From JAGRAX01 sp041391365 (lineage in GTDB: Bacteria; Bdellovibrionota_G; JALEGL01; JAGRMV01), in assembly GCA_041391365.1 (NCBI GenBank), contig JAWKOC010000001.1, positions 672,630 through 736,629 on the forward strand: 64,000 bases of DNA, written 5' to 3'. Made by a program: the position numbers and the translations under genes. The notes below the pieces were generated by a model. It was not told the DNA's origin and made no database searches. It saw only the letters and a program-made list of their open reading frames with translations. Below, piece after piece: positions 54,401 to 62,957 of the stretch (position 1 is its first letter; every line of letters starts with the position of its first letter).

Positions 54401-55560
54401 GTTGGAGGATCTCCTGGACGCAACCGAGCGCAAATTTCCAACATCGCCTCATCTTGCGTAGACACTTTGTCTGCGATCAGTGAATTTCGTAATGCTGCGT
54501 TTACGTTGACTCCATCGATATAAAGAAGTGAAAAAGAGGTCACGCCTGCAGCTTTTAAGGTCTCAAAAATCTCTTGAGTCAGTTCCTGATTCACACCAAG
54601 AATGACTTCACCTGTTTTTGGATCAACCACATCTTGCCCAGACACTCGACCCACAAGCTCTTCCATCTGAGTTGGAATGCGGGTGATTTTTGCAGCTTCG
54701 ATTTTCTTCAACGAAATCTTGGTGATTTTTCGATCCTTTTTGACCAAAACTTCACCTGACTTTGGGTCTTTGATGTCTTCGACAACTTTTTGACCAATCA
54801 ACAGTGAAGAATTGACAGATTTCTCAAGTTGGTTTTTTCCAACCAAAAAGATCTCCTCAGATTCATAAAAGAAATTGAGAAGCTGTTCTTCTGAGTACCC
54901 AAGAGCCTTAAACAAAATCGTTACTGGCATTTTTCGACGACGATCGATGCGGACATTGATGATGTCTTTGTGATCGTACTCGAAATCAAGCCATGATCCA
55001 CGATAAGGCAAAATTCGGGCAGAATACAAAACGTTGCTTCGAGAAACAGCTGCGCCTTTTTCTGAAAAAAAGAACACACCTGGAGAACGATGCAGCTGAC
55101 TGACAACCACCCGCTCGGTTCCGTTGACGATGAACGTACCGTTCTCTGTCATCAACGGAATTTCTCCGAAATATACTTCTTGTTCCTTTACGTCCCGAAT
55201 CGACTGTGGCTGATTGGGATCTGTTTGATCCCAAACGACCAATCGAACAATCACTCGAAGAGGACAACCATAGGTCATCCCCTTTTTGACACACTCGTCG
55301 ACATCATACTTGGGATCATCCAATTTGTATCCCACATATTCCAAGGAGGCAGTTTCATTGAAGTCTTTGATCGGAAAAACCGAAGAAAAAACAGAATGAA
55401 GACCTTCGCTTTTTCTATCGTCCGCTTCGACATTTGCCTGTAGAAATTTCTCATAGGATCTTCGTTGAACATCCATCAAATGAGGTACATCTATAACAGG
55501 TTTAATCTGAGCAAAACTCTTCCGTGGTCGCTTCAGATGACTAAAAAAAGATGTCGCCAT
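51421..55560 (-). CDS. rpoB: DNA-directed RNA polymerase subunit beta
   Basis: A 1,379-aa intact beta subunit. The rifampicin region reads [34 protein letters not shown] with wild-type Asp, His and Ser at the main resistance sites. [20 protein letters not shown], the switch [20 protein letters not shown] and the C-terminal [15 protein letters not shown] follow. No frameshifts in 4.1 kb, in contrast to both neighbours. A 65-nt gap separates it from rplL. Confidence 0.97.
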   Translation of the reverse strand: [1379 protein letters not shown]

Positions 55561-55625
55561 CTTACACTCCTTGTGTCAAGGGTTTATGTATCTTTGCAGT
55601 GATTGGTGCGTTCCAAATACTTGGT

Positions 55626-56013
55626 TTAGGAAAGCTCTACCGTAGCGCCTTCTTTTTCGAGCTCAGCTTTCATTTTCTCAGCTTCGTCTTTCGCTACGTT
55701 TTCTTTGACTGCTTTAGGTGCTCCATCAACCAAGTCTTTTGCTTCTTTCAAACCAAGACCTGTCAACGCACGAACAACCTTAATCACCTGGATTTTTTTG
55801 TCTCCAGCAGCTTTCAACGTTACCGTGAAATCTGTTTTTTCTTCTGCAGCAGCAGCGCCACCGGCAGCAGGAGCAGCTACACCGGCTACTGCTACAGGAG
55901 CAGCGGATACCCGGAAGTGCTCTTCCAAGGTTTCTACAAAACTCTTTAAGCTCCAAAACCGTCATAGACTCGATAAAACTTACGAGTTCTTCTTTGGTCA
56001 TTTTTGTTCCCAT
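55626..56013 (-). CDS. rplL: 50S ribosomal protein L7/L12, broken by one indel
   Basis: MGTKMTKEELVSFIESMTVL starts at 56013 behind a GGAGG site. A surplus T opposite 55938-55941 breaks the frame; without it the reading goes on EFVETLEEHFRVSAAPVAVA, an Ala/Gly hinge and the C-terminal KTDFTVTLKAAGDKKIQVIK to the stop at 55626. Repaired length is 128 aa, normal for L7/L12 (about 120-130). It is the flexible stalk protein that recruits translation GTPases. Confidence 0.93.
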
Positions 56014-56042
56014 GGTGTTTATTCCTCCAACAATATATTTTA

Positions 56043-56574
56043 TTAGCCCTGTTTTTCTTTTTCTCTTCGGACAGCATCAAGAGGCAAAAACCAACTCCGA
56101 AGGATTCCTGATAGGCCGTATACCATGCCAGCATAGGGGCTCTGCAGGCTCCGACCATTCTTCCAAGAAGAATTTCTCTCGATGGAACGTTTGCCAAGCT
56201 GATAACATCAGCTTTTTGCAATAGTTTTCCATTGAGAACTCCAGCTTGAACGATGAACTTTTCTTCCTCAGTTGAAAACTGCTTTACGGCTTTCGCCAAA
56301 GCCACAGGATCGGAATCCGTGTAAGCCAAAGCAGTTGGTCCTTTGAAGAAATCTTTCAATTCGCTTAGCTCCGTGCCTTCAATTGCACGTGTAGCCAAAG
56401 TGTTTTTGATAACTTTTAGTTCAATACCACTTTCGCGAAGTTTGCTTCGAAATGCAGTAATTTTCTCAACAGTAACTCCGGCATAGTGCCAATTACCGCT
56501 GCTTGTACAGTTTCGAATCTTTTGTTGAGTACATCAACTTGATCTTGTTTTACTTTTCTATTTGCGCCAGCCAT
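56043..56574 (-). CDS. rplJ: 50S ribosomal protein L10, broken by two indels
   Basis: MAGANRKVKQDQVDVLNKRF starts at 56574 (GAGG site). One base is missing near 56488 (C on the coding strand); restoring it gives VIGHYAGVTVEKITAFRSKL and joins the intact middle NTLATRAIEGTELSELKDFF. A second missing A near 56150 restores VGSLQSPYAGMVYGLSGIL and the end REKEKQG with TAA at 56043-56045. Repaired length is 177 aa, normal. L10 anchors the L7/L12 stalk and represses the rplJL operon in other bacteria. Confidence 0.92.
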
Positions 56575-56589
56575 TTTCTTATCCTCGAA

Positions 56590-57277
56590 TTAAAGGGTTT
56601 GCGGATCAACAACAATACCAGGACCCATCGTCGTAGAAATGGTCACACTTCGAATGTAGGTTCCTTTTGCAGCAGATGGTTTTGCTTTTTGAATACTTTC
56701 CATCACTGATTGGATGTTTTCACGAATTTTTTCAGCGTCAAGAAGCTTTTCCAGCAATCAAATGAACAATACCTGCCTTGTCAACACGGTATTCAACACG
56801 GCCTGATTTGATTTCTTTTACGCTTTTGCCACATCTACGGTCACGGTTCCTGCTTTAGGATTGGGCATCAAACCCTTGGGTCCCAAAATCGTACCCAACT
56901 TACCCACTTTGGACATCATATCAGGGGTGGCAATCAAGGTATCAAAATCGAACCAGCCATCTTTGATTTTTTCAATCAAATCATCACTGCCAACATGATC
57001 GGCACCTGCGTTTTTGGCTTCGGTTTTCTTTCTCACCCTTGGCGATGACCACCACGCGAACGGTTTTCCCAGTTCCATGAGGCAGAAGTGTTGTTCCACG
57101 AACCATCTGATCCGCATGTTTGGGGTCAACACCAAGACGGATAGCCACATCGATGGTTTCATCAAACTTTGCTTTTGGAAATGTTTTGATTACGTCAACT
57201 GCTTGCGCGATGCTGTAACCTTTTTGAGCTTCGTAGCTCTCCACTGACTTTTTGTATCTTTTGGTTAACTTTGCCAT
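56590..57277 (-). CDS. rplA: 50S ribosomal protein L1, broken by three indels
   Basis: MAKLTKRYKKSVESYEAQKG to VVVIAKGEK is intact. A surplus A opposite 57024-57027 precedes TEAKNAGADHVGSDDLIEKI and the core GKLGTILGPKGLMPNPKAGT. A missing G near 56821 and missing T bases near 56739 precede VKEIKSGRVEYRVDKAGIVH and KIRENIQSVMESI. The stop follows MGPGIVVDPQTL. Repaired length is about 229 aa, as expected. L1 forms the stalk that moves E-site tRNA. Confidence 0.91.
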
Positions 57278-57282
57278 GACAA

Positions 57283-57705
57283 TTACCCTTCTACCTCAAT
57301 ACCCATGCTTCGGGCGGTTCCTTCAATGATTCTCATTGCGGCTTCTAAGGAGGCTGCATTCAAATCAGGCATTTTGGTTTTTGCAATTTCTTCCACCTGC
57401 CCTTTGGTGACTTTTCCCACTTTATTTTTGTTGGGAACACCAGATCCTTTGGGAATTCCTGCAGCTTTTCTAAGCATTACAGAAGCGGGTGCTGTCTTTT
57501 GATGAACGTAAAACTACGGTCTTCATAAATAGAAATGATCACGGGAACAATGGTGTCTCCCATGCTCTGAGTATCAGCGTTAAATGCTTTACAAAATTCC
57601 ATAATGTTTACCGTGCTGCCCCAACGCTGGACCAACAGGAGGTGCTGGATTTGCTTTTCCAGCTGGAATTTGCAGTTTTACAAAGGCTGTAATTTTCTTT
57701 GCCAT
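57283..57705 (-). CDS. rplK: 50S ribosomal protein L11, broken by two indels
   Basis: MAKKITAFVKLQIPAGKANP APPVGPALGQHG begins at 57705. A two-base GT loss near 57610 removes the expected Val; restoring it gives VNIMEFCKAFNADTQSMGDT. A missing A opposite 57497-57500 then gives KKTAPASVMLRKAAGIPKGS. Repaired length is 141 aa, identical to E. coli L11. L11 is needed for Rel activation on stalled ribosomes, a link to the rel gene of this window. Confidence 0.93.
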
Positions 57706-57714
57706 AATTTACCT

Positions 57715-58462
57715 CTAATTTTTTTCCACTTGGCCATAATCCAACTCCCACAGGAGTAGATCGGCCGAAGATGCTTACCAAAACTCTTAATTTTCCTTTT
57801 TCTGGATTTACGTCCTCGACAAATCCATTGAAATTCTGAAAAGGACCATCAATCACTCGAACACTCTCACCTTTTTCAAAAATTGCCTTGATGACTGGAG
57901 AAAGTTTTCCTTCGTCAATTTGCTTGGTGAGTTTTTTCACCTCAGACTCAGGCACAGCGGGAGGGTTTTTGCCTTTTCCCACAAACCCCGTGATTCTCTG
58001 TGTTTCTTTGACCACATGCCATGTTTCATCATTGAGAACCATCTTTACAAACATGTATCCAGGAAAAAACTTCTTCGGTCGAGTACGTTTTTTTCCTTGT
58101 ACATTTTCGACAACATTCTCAACTGGAATCAAAATCTCCCTCAAACAGATCTTTTTTCCTGAGGCCATGATTCGCTCAATCAAACCAATCTTAGCTTTGT
58201 TCTCATAACCGGAATAGGTATGTACCACATACCATTTCATTTCACTCCAAAGCGGGCTTTCTTCATTGTAAAAATCGTCTTTTGTAATTCCTCGCTTTGG
58301 TTCTTTTTCTTCTTCATCAGACTCAGAAGACTCTTGTTTTGTGGTCGACAAACTTTTCAACGCATAAGTTGCCGTTTCTTTCTGGATAGAGGCGCTGGAG
58401 TTCTTCTCGGCAAGACTGGATTGCTCGTTACCCTGAGATTCTATTTTTTCATCTTCAAACAA
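57715..58462 (-). CDS. nusG: Transcription termination/antitermination protein NusG with an N-terminal extension
   Basis: The NusG core runs from WYVVHTYSGYENKAKIGL (about 75-92) through GYMFVKMVL to the KOW motif GESVRVIDGPFQNFNGFVED and ends RSTPVELDYGQVEKN after removing one surplus G opposite 57747-57749. Before it lie about 73 extra residues rich in Ser, Glu and Lys. The start is a TTG at 58462 with AGGAG 8 nt upstream; an internal ATG at 58243 is the alternative. NusG links RNA polymerase to ribosome or Rho. Repaired length 248 aa against about 180 usual. Confidence 0.88.
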
Positions 58463-58472
58463 AGCAGTACTC

Positions 58473-58853
58473 CTATAAACTCAACACAAAGTTAATGACC
58501 CAATTTGAGGCCCAATCCAATACGCCCAAAACGCCTGCAAACAATACACAAGCAACCAATACAACGATGGTCGATGTATAGGTCATTTTTTTCATTGGCC
58601 AGGTCACTTTTCTAAGCTCCTGAAGAACTTCCATCGAAAAGGTTTGGACACTTTCCTTTCGAAAAAACCAAAAACCTGTCATCGATGTAAACGCAATGGC
58701 TCCTATCGCTGATGCTGGAAGAACTTCCATCACCATTGGGTTAGGAACACGAACTGTAGAAAGTATCAGTGCAACGCTCTGGTGCAATACCCATGCTACC
58801 ATCACCGATAGCACGATATAACACAAGGTGACCCATTTTCTATCGTTAGCCAA
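58473..58853 (-). CDS. secE: Preprotein translocase subunit SecE
   Basis: A 126-aa protein with three hydrophobic helices (about 10-32, 46-66 and 95-122), like the longer proteobacterial SecE. The conserved amphipathic segment EVLQELRKVTWPMKKMTYTS (about 76-95) is clear. It clamps SecY (rpl operon in this window). It lies between tuf and nusG; rpmG, often found before secE, is absent. Confidence 0.94.
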   Translation of the reverse strand: MANDRKWVTLCYIVLSVMVAWVLHQSVALILSTVRVPNPMVMEVLPASAIGAIAFTSMTGFWFFRKESVQTFSMEVLQELRKVTWPMKKMTYTSTIVVLVACVLFAGVLGVLDWASNWVINFVLSL

Positions 58854-58873
58854 TTTTGCTCCCCGAAAACAGA

Positions 58874-58902
58874 AGGTAAAGCGCCTTTTGAGCGCTTTAC
58901 CT
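58874..58902 (-). terminator. Hairpin terminator or attenuator after tuf
   Basis: AGGTAAAGCGC and GCGCTTTACCT form a perfect 11-bp stem with a 7-nt loop, 52 nt after the tuf stop. It is followed by TCTGTTTTC on the minus strand, a poor T-tract, so partial read-through into secE-nusG is likely. Confidence 0.7.
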
Positions 58903-58954
58903 CAGCTTTCTAACATTACATATAAAACAGAGAGATAAGGATTTTAATCCTGAT

Positions 58955-60157
58955 CTACTCAATAATTGAGGAAACTACGCCCGCTCCGACGGTCTTTCCA
59001 CCTTCTCGGATCGCGAAACGTACTTCCTTGTCCATTGCAATGGGGTTGATCAACTCAACTTCCATCTCAATGTTGTCTCCAGGCATAACCATCTCAACGT
59101 TGGCTGGCAACGTTACAACACCGGTTACATCTGTTGTTCTAAAATAAAATTGTGGTCGATATCCTTTGAAGAAAGGTGTGTGTCTTCCACCTTCGTCTTT
59201 GGTAAGAATATAGGCCGAACCTTTGAATTTTTTGTGAGGCTTGGTTGCTCCAGGTTTGCTCAACACTTGACCACGTTCAACGTCGTCACGTTTGATCCCT
59301 CGCAAAAGAATCCCTACGTTGTCTCCCGCTTGACCGCTGTCGAGAAGTTTTTTGAACATCTCTACACCAGTAACAGTTGACTTTTGTGTATTACGGATTC
59401 CAACGATCTCGATCTCTTCTCCAACCTTGACCATACCCGCTTCAATTTTACCGGTTACTACAGTTCCACGACCTTCGATCGAGAAAATGTCTTCAATCGG
59501 CATAAGGAATGGTTTATCAACATCACGTTTTGGCTCAGGGATGTTGGCATCCAAAGCTGCCAAAAGTTCCCAAATGGGTTTTCCACCGTCGCCACTTGGA
59601 TCTTCGATGGCTTTGGTAGCGCTACCACGAATCACAGGAACATCGTCACCTGGGAAGTCGTATTTGCTGAGAAGTTCACGAACTTCCAACTCTACCAAAT
59701 CCAACAACTCAGCATCATCTACCAAGTCGCATTTGTTCAAAAACACTGTGATGGAAGGCACGTTTACTTGACGAGCAAGCAAAATGTGCTCGCGGGTCTG
59801 AGGCATAGGACCATCAGGCGCACTCACAACCAAAATCGCTCCGTCCATTTGTGCGGCACCGGTGATCATGTTTTTTACATAGTCAGCGTGACCAGGACAG
59901 TCGATGTGTGCATAGTGACGATTGTCAGACTCATATTCAACGTGAGACAGAGCTACCGTCAAAATTTTGGTAGCGTCACGACGAAAAGATTTTGCATCAG
60001 CTTTTGCTACGTCATCGTATGCTTTAAATACTGAATACCCTTTAGTTGCTGCAACGCATGTAATCGCTGCGGTCAACGTAGTTTTTCCGTGGTCAACGTG
60101 ACCAATGGTTCCAACGTTGACGTGCGGCTTTTTACGTTCAAACTTTTCTTTGGACAT
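58955..60157 (-). CDS. tuf: Elongation factor Tu
   Basis: A 400-aa EF-Tu. G1 is GTIGHVDHGKTTLTAAIT (about 17-34), G3 DCPGHADYVKNMITGAAQMD (about 86-105), G4 NKCDLVDD (about 140-147), and domains II-III are full length with EGGRHTPFFKGYRPQFYFRTTD split as usual. Threonine and His switch residues look conserved. It delivers aminoacyl-tRNA. Directly downstream of four tRNA genes, as in the enterobacterial tufB cluster. Confidence 0.98.
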   Translation of the reverse strand: MSKEKFERKKPHVNVGTIGHVDHGKTTLTAAITCVAATKGYSVFKAYDDVAKADAKSFRRDATKILTVALSHVEYESDNRHYAHIDCPGHADYVKNMITGAAQMDGAILVVSAPDGPMPQTREHILLARQVNVPSITVFLNKCDLVDDAELLDLVELEVRELLSKYDFPGDDVPVIRGSATKAIEDPSGDGGKPIWELLAALDANIPEPKRDVDKPFLMPIEDIFSIEGRGTVVTGKIEAGMVKVGEEIEIVGIRNTQKSTVTGVEMFKKLLDSGQAGDNVGILLRGIKRDDVERGQVLSKPGATKPHKKFKGSAYILTKDEGGRHTPFFKGYRPQFYFRTTDVTGVVTLPANVEMVMPGDNIEMEVELINPIAMDKEVRFAIREGGKTVGAGVVSSIIE

Positions 60158-60231
60158 TGTTTTTTCTCCCTATTTTTCCAATATGTATTGTCAGTTCTCG
60201 ATAATCTTTTGCTCTCTGGTACAACAACTCA

Positions 60232-60307
<76 letters not shown>

Positions 60308-60361
60308 GAAAAAATCGACCACGTCTTTCAGTCTCATCCCATACCTACAGCCCCAACATAG

Positions 60362-60437
60362 TGGAGCGGGGAACGGGTCTCGAACCCGCAACATTCAGCT
60401 TGGAAGGCTGATGCTCTACCAATTGAGCTATCCCCGC
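60362..60437 (-). tRNA. tRNA-Gly (TCC)
   Basis: A 76-nt cloverleaf, acceptor GCGGGGA/TCCCCGC, discriminator T and encoded CCA. The anticodon loop CTTCCAA gives anticodon TCC. T-arm GCGGGTTCGAGACCCGT is normal. Corresponds to glyT. Confidence 0.95.
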
Positions 60438-60477
60438 CTACCTCCGTACAACATCACACCATGTTGCCGCTGCAACA

Positions 60478-60565
60478 TGGTGGAGAGGGAAGGATTCGAA
60501 CCTTCGAAGGCATAAGCCGGCAGATTTACAGTCTGCTCCACTTTGGCCACTCCAGGCACCTCTCT
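60478..60565 (-). tRNA. tRNA-Tyr (GTA)
   Basis: An 88-nt class II tRNA with a long variable arm, encoded CCA and anticodon loop CTGTAAA (anticodon GTA). The acceptor 3' side CCTCTCC pairs with AGAGAGG, leaving an A1-C72 mismatch where G1 is expected. Given the indel-prone assembly this may be an error. Corresponds to tyrU. Confidence 0.92.
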
Positions 60566-60602
60566 CAGGATCTTCTCTTTCTTGAAGCATTTTCCAAGAA
60601 GA

Positions 60603-60678
60603 TGGAGCTGGCGATAAGGACTCGAACCGCAACCGGCTGATTACAAATCAGCTGCTCTACCAATTGAGCTACGCCAGC
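60603..60678 (-). tRNA. tRNA-Thr (TGT)
   Basis: A 76-nt cloverleaf with acceptor GCTGGCG/CGCCAGC, discriminator T and encoded CCA. The anticodon loop TTTGTAA gives anticodon TGT. First tRNA after the operon promoter; corresponds to thrU. Confidence 0.95.
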
Positions 60679-60754
60679 GTAGCTCCAAAAGAATTACCAA
60701 ATATCAATGTGTTATCCTTGACTTTTGGTCAAAACAACACACGGAAGTCGCGAT

Positions 60755-60783
60755 TTACTATGGCATTTTAAAAACTGTGTCAA
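60755..60783 (-). promoter_or_regulatory. Promoter of the tRNA-tuf operon
   Basis: TTGACA (60778-60783), 17 bp, TAGTAA (60755-60760), then ATCGCGAC as discriminator. The implied start is near 60748, giving a leader of about 70 nt before the first tRNA. The -35 and spacer are ideal and the discriminator contains GCGC-type bases typical of stringently controlled stable RNA promoters. Confidence 0.7.
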
Positions 60784-60836
60784 GGAAAATGCTCCGAATG
60801 GAAAACAAACGTTGGAAATCTCTGAAAAATTGCTTT

Positions 60837-61604
60837 TTAGCCCTGTTTTTTGGACATTGCGATTTGATACATCGCCAGGGCCCCAGCCACAGATACATTT
60901 AAACTATCTCTGCCTGCAAAGGAAGTAAGTTTGAACAAAAAATCACATTTTTTTTGTGTCAAATGCCTCATCCCCTGCCCCTCACTGCCCAATACGAGAA
61001 GAACAAGGTCCGCCGCATAACGATCGGCCGCAAAAATATCGTTGGACTCGCCATCCAACCCCAAAAGATAGCCTCCATATTCGCGAAATTCGTCCATAGA
61101 GCGTGAAAGATTGGACACTTCAATCAGAGGCAATGAAAAAACGGCCCCCGCTGATGCCCGAACCACGGTTGAAGTGATAGGACTTGAATGATCTTTTGGA
61201 TATAGCAGGAATTCAGCCCCAAAGAAATGTGCAGATCTCATCAAAGCCCCAAAATTTTGAGGATCTTTGATCTGATCCAACGCCAATGCAAACCCTGTTT
61301 TTTTTTCTTTGCCCGTCCAAAACTCTTCCAACGATCGATGAACCCCAAGTTCGACCAAAAGACGCGTGCTTCTTTGCCTCATTCCTTCTTTGTCTTTTCT
61401 ATGATTTTTTTTCGAATGATGTTTTCTTGAATCATCATCTACCATCACCTGGTGAGGTCTGAGTCCGTGACGCTTGGCAAACTCCTGCGCCCTGGACATT
61501 TCTTTGGTGGTTGTAAGAAGTTTATGTACAGAAACCCTGGGAGAATTCATGGCTTCTTCCATTTCATTCCATCCATGAATCTCAACTTGTACAGATGTCG
61601 GCAA
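60837..61604 (-). CDS. SpoU/TrmH-family RNA 2'-O-methyltransferase (RlmB-like)
   Basis: A 255-aa protein with the SPOUT motifs: DQIKDPQNFGALMRSAHFFG (motif 1, with N-x-G-x-x-x-R), VLLVLGSEGQGMRHLT (motif 2) and SLNVSVAGALAMYQI (motif 3). An N-terminal substrate-binding domain has KLLTTTKEMSRAQEFAKRHG. It methylates ribose in rRNA or tRNA; RlmB (23S G2251) is the best guess but TrmH-like targets are possible. It is downstream of pyrF, 14 nt away. Confidence 0.88.
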   Translation of the reverse strand: MPTSVQVEIHGWNEMEEAMNSPRVSVHKLLTTTKEMSRAQEFAKRHGLRPHQVMVDDDSRKHHSKKNHRKDKEGMRQRSTRLLVELGVHRSLEEFWTGKEKKTGFALALDQIKDPQNFGALMRSAHFFGAEFLLYPKDHSSPITSTVVRASAGAVFSLPLIEVSNLSRSMDEFREYGGYLLGLDGESNDIFAADRYAADLVLLVLGSEGQGMRHLTQKKCDFLFKLTSFAGRDSLNVSVAGALAMYQIAMSKKQG

Positions 61605-61618
61605 AACAGTCCCTCACT

Positions 61619-62320
61619 TTACATATTGCACAAAGACTCAAAGGTAGATCGAGGATCCTTTGATTCTGTTACGGCTCTTCCTAGAACAAGATGACTTGCA
61701 CCTTGTTTCATGGCCGCGGCTGGACTCATCACTCTTTTTTGGTCATGAGTTTCCTGCGTCAGCCGTATCCCTGGAACAACCAATGCAATGGAACTTCCCA
61801 AAGATGTTCGAAGCATCTCAAGTTCAAACCCTGAGCAAACCAACCCATCAACTCCGGCATCCACAGATTTTTTTCCAATGGCTTTCACCATTTCTACCAT
61901 AGAGAGATTCGAATCAAACCCAAAGTCATGCAACTGCTTTTCATGGAGACTTGTCAAAATGGTGATGGCCAAAAGGAATGGTCGATTGGATGCAAATTTT
62001 TTCTCGAGGAGACTGCGACTGGATTCAATCATTTCTTTTCCACCTACACCATGCAAAGAAATAAATGAAAGTGGAGCATGGTCCGTCACTTTGTCAATCG
62101 CTTGGGAAACTGTGTTGGGAATATCGTGATATTTTAAATCCAAAAAAATATTTAGACCCCGTGCATGCATTTCTTTGAGAATGCTTGGGCCCATAGCCGA
62201 AAAAGCAATCGAACCTATTTTCACAAAAGATAACAAAGGACCAATCCGATCCACCAGAGAGAGACATTCATGAAGGTTGGTTTGTTGATCAAAAGCAACG
62301 ATGAGTTGAGAAGACTTCAT
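61619..62320 (-). CDS. pyrF: Orotidine 5'-phosphate decarboxylase
   Basis: A 233-aa OMP decarboxylase. VAFDQ near the start, the catalytic tetrad region FLDLKYHDIPNTVSQAI (about 59-75, with Lys and two Asp), and the phosphate-binding VPGIRLTQE and HLVLGRAVTES (about 210-220). It makes UMP. It is co-directional with the SPOR gene and trmH-like gene. Its partner pyrE is 39 kb away in this window. Confidence 0.95.
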   Translation of the reverse strand: MKSSQLIVAFDQQTNLHECLSLVDRIGPLLSFVKIGSIAFSAMGPSILKEMHARGLNIFLDLKYHDIPNTVSQAIDKVTDHAPLSFISLHGVGGKEMIESSRSLLEKKFASNRPFLLAITILTSLHEKQLHDFGFDSNLSMVEMVKAIGKKSVDAGVDGLVCSGFELEMLRTSLGSSIALVVPGIRLTQETHDQKRVMSPAAAMKQGASHLVLGRAVTESKDPRSTFESLCNM

Positions 62321-62324
62321 GAGA

Positions 62325-62957
62325 CTATTGAATTTTTTTTACAAAGGCCTGACCAAATCCATCTTTTTGCAACTTTGTCAGAAGAGTCTGTGCGTCGTCT
62401 TTGTTTTTGGCTCGCACCACAACCTTGAACAATTGTCCCGAAGCAGAACTTGAAGTATCCGTAACAGTATCGAATCCCATGTTTTTGAGACGGTCCGTGA
62501 GCTCATGCGCTTTTCCAATGTCTTTGAAAGCACCCATTTGAATGATCCACTGATCAGAATTTGAGCTTTTTGAATCTTCACGTTGAGTCGACTCTGCTCT
62601 TGAAACAGTCGTTGCAGGTTTCGAAACAGGCACAGATTCTCGTGAACCTTTGGAGGCCACTGGAAGAGTTGATTCATTTGCCTCTTGATTTTTGTTGGAC
62701 TGGGAATTTTTTTCAGATGTGGATTGTCCAATGAGTTTGGCAATTTGATCCGGCTTTTGATCACTGTGAAGGGTTTCATAAAAAGTAAGTTCGGTATCCT
62801 CCGCGGGAGCCATTTGGGAATCAAAAACATCAAAAGCATCTTTGAGCTTTTCAATATTGGCCAACTGTTTGCCTCTTTCTTGGCCCAAATAAAAAGATAC
62901 CCCACACATGGCAACACTCAATGCCGGAACACCAATATAATATAAATATTTTTTCTC
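62325..62957 (-). CDS. SPOR-domain membrane protein
   Basis: A 210-aa protein with an N-terminal transmembrane helix (YLYYIGVPALSVAMCGVSFYLG, about 5-26), a Ser/Lys-rich linker and a C-terminal SPOR domain (WIIQMGAFKDIGKAHELTDR to the end, about 137-210) that binds denuded peptidoglycan at division sites. It is probably anchored in the inner membrane with SPOR in the periplasm. The start is uncertain: ATG 62957 is used, but a TTG at 62981 is also in frame. Role in septation is inferred from the domain. Confidence 0.83.
   Translation of the reverse strand, partial: EKKYLYYIGVPALSVAMCGVSFYLGQERGKQLANIEKLKDAFDVFDSQMAPAEDTELTFYETLHSDQKPDQIAKLIGQSTSEKNSQSNKNQEANESTLPVASKGSRESVPVSKPATTVSRAESTQREDSKSSNSDQWIIQMGAFKDIGKAHELTDRLKNMGFDTVTDTSSSASGQLFKVVVRAKNKDDAQTLLTKLQKDGFGQAFVKKIQ

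Noticed and set aside
58854..58954. rpmG or tRNA-Trp between tuf and secE
   Set aside because: Translated and folded by eye, the 100-nt gap holds only the 11-bp hairpin.
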